A stretch of 38,448 nt of DNA from assembly GCA_016178625.1 (NCBI GenBank), contig JACOSX010000058.1, positions 1 through 38,448 on the forward strand, read 5' to 3'. Both the position numbers and the translations under genes were made by a program. This document shows positions 19,627-27,270 of the stretch, one piece after another (within the stretch, counting starts at the first letter, position 1; every line of letters starts with the position of its first letter). This stretch comes from Ignavibacteria bacterium. Lineage in GTDB: Bacteria; Bacteroidota; Ignavibacteria; UBA10030; SZUA-254. Under the pieces are notes generated by a model. It was not told where the DNA came from, ran no database searches, and worked only from the letters and a program-made list of their open reading frames with translations.

Positions 19627-19656
19627 ATTATATATTCGCTTACGCAAATATATAAT
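19627..19656. promoter_or_regulatory. Predicted ArsR operator (30-bp imperfect palindrome)
   Basis: ATTATATATTCGCTTACGCAAATATATAAT, 13 of 15 dyad positions symmetric, immediately upstream of arsR. Confidence 0.7.
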
Positions 19657-19675
19657 AATAGTTGCACAATTGCAA
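19647..19675 (-). promoter_or_regulatory. Predicted ars promoter
   Basis: Minus strand TTGCAA-17 bp-TATATT; -10 lies inside the palindrome. Confidence 0.6.
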
Positions 19676-19800
19676 GAACGACTGTATTCTCTTTCATCTA
19701 TAAGGGAACAAGAGATTGGGTCCCTAAGATACGCGAGGCCAGAAGGATGGGGTAAAGCTTCGGCGTGGTTGTGAGATGCTCCTTGAACTCTGAGGGGCTT

Positions 19801-20472
19801 TCAGGAATCTGATTCCTTTGCAAAGACGTGTACTGACCAAGCGAATGTATCCTTACTGTAGATTTCCTTAAAATGTTTTCCATGGATGAATTGGAGGACG
19901 GCATTCCAATCGTGCCAATAGGGACTGAACGACCAACGTAATAGTTTTCCCAAGGTGATGAGTGTGAGGAAGGAGAGTTTTACTAGCCTCGTCGGCTTCG
20001 GAAAAGAGAGTGCGTATATCCTACGTGTCTTTTCGAGCGACGTCACCAATAATTGATTTACATCTTCATAACAACATATAACTTTATCGAGGATGACTAT
20101 ATCTACGACAGGGATTTCTTCCCGTGTTTGTGTGAAGTCGCCACGTATATAGGTTGTGTTTTTTTCGAGTCCAAGCTCGCGGGAAAGTTGACGCGCAGAG
20201 TTCAGCATACCTTCAGCGATGTCAATACCGATAGCAGAAATGGCACCTCGTTTCAATAACGTCATGTGGAGGCCGCCGACCCCGCAGCCGATTTCTAGGA
20301 TGGTTTGCCCTTCAATTGGTGAAGAAAGAATACCTTCAACAAGATAACGTTGTTCTTTTGCAAGCCCGCGGTTCAGAAACCGCTTCAGATATTTTCTGGA
20401 ATTCCTACTGAAGAATTTGTCAGCACCCTGGGTCGCAGAAGTAAGAGTGCAACAGAAAGCTTTCATGACCAT
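19801..20472 (-). CDS. Class I SAM-dependent methyltransferase
   Basis: ILEIGCGVGGLHMTLLKRGAISAIGIDIAEGML SAM-binding motif; possible alternative ATG at 20466. Confidence 0.85.
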   Translation of the reverse strand: MVMKAFCCTLTSATQGADKFFSRNSRKYLKRFLNRGLAKEQRYLVEGILSSPIEGQTILEIGCGVGGLHMTLLKRGAISAIGIDIAEGMLNSARQLSRELGLEKNTTYIRGDFTQTREEIPVVDIVILDKVICCYEDVNQLLVTSLEKTRRIYALSFPKPTRLVKLSFLTLITLGKLLRWSFSPYWHDWNAVLQFIHGKHFKEIYSKDTFAWSVHVFAKESDS

Positions 20473-20473
20473 G

Positions 20474-21349
20474 CTACGCTATCGCTGGTTCGACGAGGCG
20501 GATATCCAAGATACGATCGACACGGAAATTCCTTTCGGCTTGGGCAGAATGACAAAAGGCTTCGAGGTATGTTGTCCCATTTCTACTAGTTGCATCTGTA
20601 TTGCATGTTTTAGGCGTAATGATTCGATCCGTGATCTCAGCGTTAGTGGGAGAGAGATACTTGATCCAGAGGTTTGTGTGGCGTGTGAGGGCTTCGTTCA
20701 CAATTGTCATGCGTCGTGTCAGGAAGGTTTGCGCCAGATCTCGGCGGAGAAGGTCAGCGCACGTGTGACAACCATGTGCTTTGAGGATAGATATGAAGAT
20801 GATAAACAACTGTGCTGTTACCATTGTATCGTCGAACGCCCGATGCTTGACGGGAAAAGGAATGCCCAGAATTCGCGCAACGTTTTCCTGTGGGTATTTG
20901 CCTATGCCCGGAAGGAGTTGACGTGCCAAGGGCAGAGCATCGATAACCGTGTTGTTGATCTCTCGAAAACCGGCCAATCGGAATTCATTTGTCAAAAATG
21001 AGAGATCGAATGGTGCATTGTACGCAACGAGAATACTCGTATCCATCATTCTCTGGAAACGTTCGGCAACCGCCGAAAAGGTTGGTGCATTGAAGAGCAT
21101 CGTCGGGGATATTCGATTCACGGCATAGGCCCCCGCAGATATGGGTCGCTGTGGGTCGATAAGGCTGGTAAACGTATCCACCACTGCTCCGCCACGCAGC
21201 TTCACTGCCCCAAGTTCGCATACTCTATCCCCCGTTTCAACGGCGAGGCCGGTCGTTTCCACGTCGACGACAAGAAAGTCAACGTCGTCGATATGATGAT
21301 TGATGAGGGATTTCTTAGACGGTCTGGGTCTCATCCGTTCTCGGTTCAA
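20474..21349 (-). CDS. DnaQ-family DEDDh 3'-5' exonuclease with C-terminal WYL-like domain
   Basis: FLVVDVETTGL, ILVAYNAPFDLSFL, KHRAFDDTMVTAQL exonuclease motifs; C-term IKYLSPTNAEITDRIITP...GTTYLEAFCHSAQAERNFRVDRILDIRLVE is WYL-like. Confidence 0.85.
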   Translation of the reverse strand: MNRERMRPRPSKKSLINHHIDDVDFLVVDVETTGLAVETGDRVCELGAVKLRGGAVVDTFTSLIDPQRPISAGAYAVNRISPTMLFNAPTFSAVAERFQRMMDTSILVAYNAPFDLSFLTNEFRLAGFREINNTVIDALPLARQLLPGIGKYPQENVARILGIPFPVKHRAFDDTMVTAQLFIIFISILKAHGCHTCADLLRRDLAQTFLTRRMTIVNEALTRHTNLWIKYLSPTNAEITDRIITPKTCNTDATSRNGTTYLEAFCHSAQAERNFRVDRILDIRLVEPAIA

Positions 21350-22020
21350 TTTTTCACGTTCAAAAACTCATTCCAATGTCTAAACAACTCCGCAGTAGCA
21401 ATCACATCTCCCATGCAATAGTCCGCAATCTGTTTGTATTTTCCTTCGCTATAGAGAGGACCCAAATCCAACCCGGTGATGCCTTCACTCTTCGGACTCT
21501 TAATGCCCAACGCCTTACAATAAAAATCCAAGTTAAACTTGCGTGTCGCACCGTAAAACGTCAGTTGATCCAGAAGATCGCAGTGTTCTTTTGTGTCGTA
21601 ACGATACGGCATGAGATTTCGCGTTGGCACGACGCCGAGAATCGCGGATCGCAACATAATAAAAGGGCAATCAAACGTCCGGCCGTTAAATGTAATGAAA
21701 CGATCGTAGCGCTGAATTACCTCCCAGAAACCACGGAGAACATCCTTCTCATCACCGGAGATGTACTCAATCTTGCCATCGTTTGAATAACTCTGTTCGC
21801 GTTTATTCGCTTGATAATAGATCTTGCCAGACATGGTGTCTGGGTTCAGCATTGCCACAGTGATAATGAGTCCCGTTAATGGGGTCAGTGCAAGTTTTTG
21901 GATTTCAGCCTCGCGCTTTTCATCTGTATCAGCAAACTTGAGGAGGTAGTCCTGCTGGATTTGGTCGAACGACTCGATCGGCATTCCAAGGGTCTCAATA
22001 TCGAAAATCACTGAAGACAC
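21346..22020 (-). CDS. Predicted 3'-5' exonuclease, PolB-exonuclease-like / RNase H-like fold
   Basis: SVIFDIETLGMP, FITFNGRTFDCPFIMLRS, DYCMGDVIATAELF motifs. Confidence 0.85.
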   Translation of the reverse strand: MSSVIFDIETLGMPIESFDQIQQDYLLKFADTDEKREAEIQKLALTPLTGLIITVAMLNPDTMSGKIYYQANKREQSYSNDGKIEYISGDEKDVLRGFWEVIQRYDRFITFNGRTFDCPFIMLRSAILGVVPTRNLMPYRYDTKEHCDLLDQLTFYGATRKFNLDFYCKALGIKSPKSEGITGLDLGPLYSEGKYKQIADYCMGDVIATAELFRHWNEFLNVKN

Positions 22021-22021
22021 G

Positions 22022-22684
22022 TCAGGTCTCTCTTTCTGAAGAAGGTTCGTTGTAAAACAGTGTCTGAAGCACAGGTGAAATTATTGACCAGGCAAAACCC
22101 CGGCGAGCAAGAGCTTGGGCCAGTCTTTTTCGCTGCTTATCTTGATCGATCTTTTTACGAGAATTGCCGTATCGTTCGACAAGTTTCTTCGCCGCATCAA
22201 GAGCGGCGTTTTGTTCTGTTTCTTCACTCAGGGTTTCTGTGAGGACGTCACGGATGATGGAGGGGGAAATTCCCTTTTCTCGAAGCCGATGATGAAGGAG
22301 TTTTCGCCCAGAGGCTTTCTTTATTTGCGCATCATGTACAAGGGCGCGTGCAAACTCTTCGTCATTAACGAAGCCGAGAGACTGCAAATGTGCCATTACG
22401 CGGTCAACAACAAGCGGTCGGAATTCCTTCTCAAGAAGCCGTTGACGGAGTTCTTTTTGACTTCGCCTCCGGTAACTGACAAGACGTAGGGCTTTCTGTT
22501 TGGCACGGCTGTACTCCTCCTCAGCCATGATTGCCTCCACCATTGCCTGATCGATGGTATCTCCCTTACGAATTCTAAACTGGGTGAGAACTTCCGGGTG
22601 GATACCGAAAGCAAATTCCCCGTCGAGGAAGAGATTGGCGCGGTTGAGGTGACGCTTTTGTCGAGTAATACTTGTGACGATCAT
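22022..22684 (-). CDS. recX: Regulatory protein RecX
   Basis: ALRLVSYRRRSQKELRQRLLEKEF, SLGFVNDEEFARALVHD; adjacent to recA. Confidence 0.92.
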   Translation of the reverse strand: MIVTSITRQKRHLNRANLFLDGEFAFGIHPEVLTQFRIRKGDTIDQAMVEAIMAEEEYSRAKQKALRLVSYRRRSQKELRQRLLEKEFRPLVVDRVMAHLQSLGFVNDEEFARALVHDAQIKKASGRKLLHHRLREKGISPSIIRDVLTETLSEETEQNAALDAAKKLVERYGNSRKKIDQDKQRKRLAQALARRGFAWSIISPVLQTLFYNEPSSERET

Positions 22685-22702
22685 GGAAGACCATTATATA
22701 CG

Positions 22703-23700
22703 TCACGCTTTGACGAGCTTCTTAGCACCGTCTATCGGTTTTACAGTTGTCTCTACTTTTGGATGTTTTGTTTGGTCATCCTCAATCAAGCCAAGTTTTT
22801 TTCTCAGGGAGTGATCAACCTCCTTTGCGATCTTCTCGTTTTCCTGGAGATAACGTTTGACGGCATCACGACCTTGACCCACACGTTCTCCGCCGTACGC
22901 GAACCATGATCCGCTCTTCGAGATGATATTCTGATCCACTGCAGTATCGATGAGATCTCCAAGTTTAGAGATTCCTTCATTGTAGAGAATGTCGAATTGC
23001 ACTTCCCTAAACGGCGGTGCGACCTTATTCTTCACGACCTTCACCTTCACGCGGTTGCCGACAACGTTATTGCCCTCTTTGATGGCTTCGATGCGCCGGA
23101 CATCAAGCCGGACGGAGGCATAGAACTTGAGCGCGTTGCCACCTGTGGTCGTTTCGGGGTTGCCGAACATGATGCCAATCTTCTGCCGCAGTTGATTCGT
23201 GAACATCACCGATGTCTTCGATTTGCTGATTGCGGCTGTGAGTTTTCGCAACGCTTGCGACATCAACCGAGCCTGAACACCCATCTACGCACTAATGTCT
23301 CGACGATTTCCAACGCCTGTTCTCCGTATTCAGGTTGTGAAAGCATCAGGTTGTTGACGTCGACGCCCAATTTTTTAGCGTAGGCAATATCGAGGGCGTG
23401 TTCCGTATCGATAAACGCGGCGATACCGTGCTTGCGCTGAGCCTCTGCGATGACGTGTAAACAGATTGTCGTTTTGCCGGAGGATTCCGGTCCGAAAATT
23501 TCGATGACGCGTCCGCGAGGAATACCGCCAATGCCAATTGCAGCATCGAGTGAGATTGATCCGGTCGAAATCGAGTCGATCTTTGTAATGGGGCCCTCAT
23601 CGAGCTTCATGATCGCCCCTTTGCCGTGTTGCTTTTCAATCTGCTCAATGGCAATGCGAAGCGCCTGCATTCGCGCTTCTCTATTCATATCTTCTGACAT
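22703..23700 (-). pseudogene. recA: Recombinase RecA, disrupted by internal deletion and frameshift
   Basis: N part (23263..23700) with GPESSGKTT Walker A runs to ETLVR then frame is lost; C part (22703..~23283) resumes at [15 protein letters not shown]; intervening ~29 codons absent. Confidence 0.9.
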
Positions 23701-23767
23701 GCGACCTCCTTTGTTGTGTTATAACGGAAATGAAAGGTGAGTAAAATTCGTGCTATGCCTCCAGCGC

Positions 23768-24172
23768 CTACACTCTCTTAAAACGCATCAACAAATCCAG
23801 AACGATCCTCTTGACATCCTCCGAGTTGATCGGCTTCTCGACGTAATCGTCTGCACCGATCTCGCGTGCGGTACGTTTGGCATCGAGGTCATCAATCGAC
23901 GACATAAAGACGTAAGGTACACTCTTGAGTCGTGGATCGCTCTTGACTTTCTCAAACAGATCGAAACCATTCATGAACGGCATCCGCACATCGCTCATGA
24001 TCAAGTCGGGTTTCTTGCGCTTCAACACCTTTAAGGCTGCCTCGCCGCTGTCTGCGGTGATCACTTTGAACGACGCTTCTTGAACTGCCATTCGGATAGC
24101 GTCCAGCCAGGGAGATTCATCATCGATGAACAGAACCGTTTGCGATTTTGGTTTCGATTTATCCCGTGTCAT
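23768..24172 (-). CDS. Single-domain response regulator (CheY-like REC)
   Basis: VLFIDDESPWL, PDLIMSDVRMPFMNG, YVEKPINSEDV. Confidence 0.93.
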   Translation of the reverse strand: MTRDKSKPKSQTVLFIDDESPWLDAIRMAVQEASFKVITADSGEAALKVLKRKKPDLIMSDVRMPFMNGFDLFEKVKSDPRLKSVPYVFMSSIDDLDAKRTAREIGADDYVEKPINSEDVKRIVLDLLMRFKRV

Positions 24173-24192
24173 CTTTACGTGTGTTCCTATTG

Positions 24193-24753
24193 TTATAGAT
24201 GAATTGATTTTAACACTGAATACTCCGCTCCCTCAGATTTCAACACACTCCGCATCACAAAGATTCCATCGAGATGTGCTTTCCGTGGCTCAAAGGTAAG
24301 CTTTTCCAGCATGGGAGTCAAGTGACGTAGTCGGTTTTCACTTCGCACGCGCCCTAACGTAATATGAGGATGAAACATCCGTTTCTCGATCTCAAAACCA
24401 AACTGCACAAGGTTCTTGTCCAAAGAATCTTTTATTCGCAGAAGTGTTCCATCAGGATTATCGCAGCCAATCCAGATTACCCGAGGATGGCTCTTGTTGG
24501 GAAAAGATCCAAGTGAGTAAAACGTGACCTCAAACGGACGGAAAGGAAGCATAGTGGTCTCGATTGTCGAGAGAATTACTGGCATCATTGATTCCTCAAC
24601 GTCGCCAAGAAATTTAATTGTGGCGTGAAACTTCTCAGCGCACTCCCATTTGACATCGGCACCCGACTTTTTTAGGTTATCTTGCAGCACCTTCATATCG
24701 TTGCGGAGGGGCTCTGGGGCATTGAACGCGATGAATGTCCTGATAAACGCCAT
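24193..24753 (-). CDS. thpR: RNA 2',3'-cyclic phosphodiesterase
   Basis: Two HxT(I/L) motifs: HATIKFLG and HITLGRV. Confidence 0.92.
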   Translation of the reverse strand: MAFIRTFIAFNAPEPLRNDMKVLQDNLKKSGADVKWECAEKFHATIKFLGDVEESMMPVILSTIETTMLPFRPFEVTFYSLGSFPNKSHPRVIWIGCDNPDGTLLRIKDSLDKNLVQFGFEIEKRMFHPHITLGRVRSENRLRHLTPMLEKLTFEPRKAHLDGIFVMRSVLKSEGAEYSVLKSIHL

Positions 24754-24756
24754 ACA

Positions 24757-25998
24757 CTATTCGATTTTCAGAATCATTCTTCTCACCAGTTCCATAGCCG
24801 CTTGTGAAGCGCGTTCCTTAGTACGGAGTCGGTCGTTGCCGAACTGGAATTTCAGTGCGATCGCCTGGCGGCTATCAGAATATCCAATCCAGACCAATCC
24901 GATTGGTTTTTCAGTCGAGCCGCCGGAGGGACCGGCGATCCCCGTTGTCGACATGCCAATATCAACGTTTGCTTGTAGGCGGATGCAGAGTGCCATCGCT
25001 TCCGCAACTTCCCGGCTGACCGCACCATGCTTCTCGATCAATTCTCTTGGGACGCCAAGGAGGTCAATCTTCGATTGGTTGCTGTAGGTAACGAGCGCGC
25101 GATCCAAATAATGAGAGCTCCCCGGGACGTTTGTGATTTTGTGCGCTATCATTCCACCTGTACACGATTCTGCGATAGCGATCCTGAGCTTCCGTTCGGC
25201 GAGAAGTCTACCAAGAACCTCTTCAAGTTCCTCGTCGTTGACGCCGTAAATAAATTTCTCAGCCTCCGCACGGATACGTGATTCAATCCTCAGAAGCTTC
25301 TGCTCACATCGGACACGATCCGAGCCAACTACGGTGATTCTCATCCGTACGCCGGTGGGGGCCGGAAGAAAGGCGAGCTTTTCTCCCTCGAGCAACTCAT
25401 CAAGGTTACCCAAGCGGGTTGCCAACACTGACTCAGAGATGCCAGTAGTCATCAAGGTCTTGTGAAGAATGATCTTACCGGTAGCTTTCTGTTGGAAGAA
25501 TGGAACAACAAATTCATTCACCATCGCTTCCATTTCGTACGGAACACCGGGCATGACAACAACGAACTTATTGTCGCGCTCAAAGAGTTCACCCGGTGCG
25601 GTACCGTGTCGGTTGGAAATCACGGTCGCCCCTCGAGGGATGAGTGTCTGATTTTCGGCAGCTTCGGACCACGGATGATTTCGCGCTTTCATGAACGCCT
25701 CGATATTGTTTCGCGCTTCGTTATCCGATATCAAGTCGGTGTGGAAGAATTTGCAGATCGCACTTCTTGTGATATCATCATGCGTGGGTCCAAGTCCCCC
25801 CGTGACGATGACAACATCGAAACGAGGGTACTCCTCCTCGAGGCTTTTAAGAATTTGGCTCTCGTCGTCTGAAACCGTAACGATCCGGGTTACCTCGATG
25901 CCGATACTATTAAGCTTCCCGGCGATGAGGGAGGCGTTTGTGTTCACTACCTGCCCCATGAGCAGTTCATCGCCGATTGTGATGATTACCGAGTTCAT
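24757..25998 (-). CDS. cinA: CinA family protein (nicotinamide-nucleotide amidase/MoaB-like)
   Basis: MNSVIITIGDELLMGQVVNTNA, VTGGLGPTHDD, IAESCTGGMIAHKIT...GIAGPSGG; start trimmed to ATG at 25998. Confidence 0.94.
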   Translation of the reverse strand: MNSVIITIGDELLMGQVVNTNASLIAGKLNSIGIEVTRIVTVSDDESQILKSLEEEYPRFDVVIVTGGLGPTHDDITRSAICKFFHTDLISDNEARNNIEAFMKARNHPWSEAAENQTLIPRGATVISNRHGTAPGELFERDNKFVVVMPGVPYEMEAMVNEFVVPFFQQKATGKIILHKTLMTTGISESVLATRLGNLDELLEGEKLAFLPAPTGVRMRITVVGSDRVRCEQKLLRIESRIRAEAEKFIYGVNDEELEEVLGRLLAERKLRIAIAESCTGGMIAHKITNVPGSSHYLDRALVTYSNQSKIDLLGVPRELIEKHGAVSREVAEAMALCIRLQANVDIGMSTTGIAGPSGGSTEKPIGLVWIGYSDSRQAIALKFQFGNDRLRTKERASQAAMELVRRMILKIE

Positions 25999-26075
25999 AT
26001 CAAGTTGCTTTTCGTTAAGAAGAGTATACAATCCGAGAACACCCTTACCTCACCATTCCAACTTCATAAGGAGTG

Positions 26076-26585
26076 TTACAATAGTCCGGGAAAAAGTACG
26101 AGTAACAATCGCATAGTGAGGTTCGCATACACCCCGGCGACAACGTCATCTAACATGATGCCCCAACCATTCTTAATCGATTCAAACGTACGCGCAGGTT
26201 GTGGTTTGATGATGTCGTAGATTCTGAAGATGAAGAATGCACCGAGCGCAAGCCAGATCGTCTTCGGCAGAAGCCACAGGGATATCCACATTCCAACGAT
26301 TTCATCGATGACAACAACGGGAGGATCTTCACCAAGCAGTCTTTCCATTTGAGACGAGACGACTGTTCCAAGGAAGAATGTCACAACAATTGCGATGGAG
26401 AAGATAAGCAGGTTATCAGTACCCAACAGGGCATAGAGCGCAAGCCCAACAACGCTGCCGGTTGTCCCCGGTGCAATTGGAGAATACCCTGCAAAAAGTC
26501 CCGTTGCAACAACGCGAGTAAAGAGGGGGATATGCCCTTGCTTACTCTGGCTCTGCTGCACGAAAGTGTTGGAAGTAGAGTTCAC
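26076..26585 (-). CDS. pgpA: Phosphatidylglycerophosphatase A
   Basis: GYSPIAPGTTGSVVGL, VVIDEIVGMWISLWLLP, IKNGWGIMLDDVVAGVYANL. Confidence 0.94.
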   Translation of the reverse strand: MNSTSNTFVQQSQSKQGHIPLFTRVVATGLFAGYSPIAPGTTGSVVGLALYALLGTDNLLIFSIAIVVTFFLGTVVSSQMERLLGEDPPVVVIDEIVGMWISLWLLPKTIWLALGAFFIFRIYDIIKPQPARTFESIKNGWGIMLDDVVAGVYANLTMRLLLVLFPGLL

Positions 26586-27156
26586 GGAGGAGTTTCCTAT
26601 TGTCGAAGACGTACAGTACTGCCGTTCCGATCGTAGAAATCGTTACCAGCAACATCATCCCGAACAAGACCTTCGGATGCATGAGAGATTCGATGAGGTT
26701 TTCAAAATCTTTTTGGATCACAGGAATCTTACTTGCAACGTAGAGGATGAGAATATAGTATATGACGATGAACTCCCCGAACGTCTTTGCCTGCGCTGTC
26801 TTCGATGTGATCACTGGTTCGTTCTTCCATTCGGCATAGGTCCGAAGCGCCGTAATGAACACATCTCTAAGGACGATCACCCACACCATCCATACGTCTA
26901 CCAACCGGAGATAGGCGAATGAGAACAACGCAGCCGCTGAGAGAATTTTGTCAGCGAGGGGATCAAGAAACTTCCCCCACCGAGAGACGTAACCGTACCG
27001 TCGGGCAACCCATCCATCGTAAAAATCGGTGAGTGCTGCAACAATGTAGACAACCAGTGCAATCTGTTTGAGAAATGATGATTCGGAAAAGAGGAGGATG
27101 ATGAAGACAGGTGTCAGCAGGATGCGGAAAATTGTGAGTGAATTCGGAATCGACAT
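26542..27156 (-). CDS. pgsA: CDP-diacylglycerol--glycerol-3-phosphate 3-phosphatidyltransferase
   Basis: IPNSLTIFRILLTPVFI; CDP-alcohol phosphotransferase motif DFYDGWVARRYGYVSRWGKFLDPLADK. Confidence 0.95.
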   Translation of the reverse strand: MSIPNSLTIFRILLTPVFIILLFSESSFLKQIALVVYIVAALTDFYDGWVARRYGYVSRWGKFLDPLADKILSAAALFSFAYLRLVDVWMVWVIVLRDVFITALRTYAEWKNEPVITSKTAQAKTFGEFIVIYYILILYVASKIPVIQKDFENLIESLMHPKVLFGMMLLVTISTIGTAVLYVFDNRKLLRELYFQHFRAAEPE

Positions 27157-27214
27157 GCCGTCTTATGTTTTTGGTAATGTAGTAAAAACTGTGAGATAAT
27201 CAAAGGACATAAAC

Positions 27215-27250
27215 AAAAAGCCTCGCTCCTTCATAACGAGGAGTGAGGCT
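27215..27250 (-). terminator. Rho-independent terminator downstream of the T9SS-domain ORF
   Basis: Minus strand AGCCTCACTCCT-CGTTATGA-AGGAGCGAGGCT followed by TTTTGTTT. Confidence 0.85.
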
Positions 27251-27270
27251 CTGAACTGATACTCTTGTTG

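Noticed and set aside
19645-19652. Bacteroidota-type -7 box TAnnTTTG (TATATTTG) in the ars promoter
   Set aside because: It overlaps the TATATT of a TTGCAA-17-TATATT promoter that recurs upstream of prs and rpmB, so the sigma70 reading is preferred.
20417-21001. 194-aa plus-strand ORF
   Set aside because: Fully antisense to the DnaQ-WYL and methyltransferase genes; the translation resembles no family and the opposite strand has clear motifs.
22703-23700. Intein or group I/II intron as the cause of the split recA
   Set aside because: The split involves missing sequence, not inserted sequence: there is no intervening DNA between the two coding parts.
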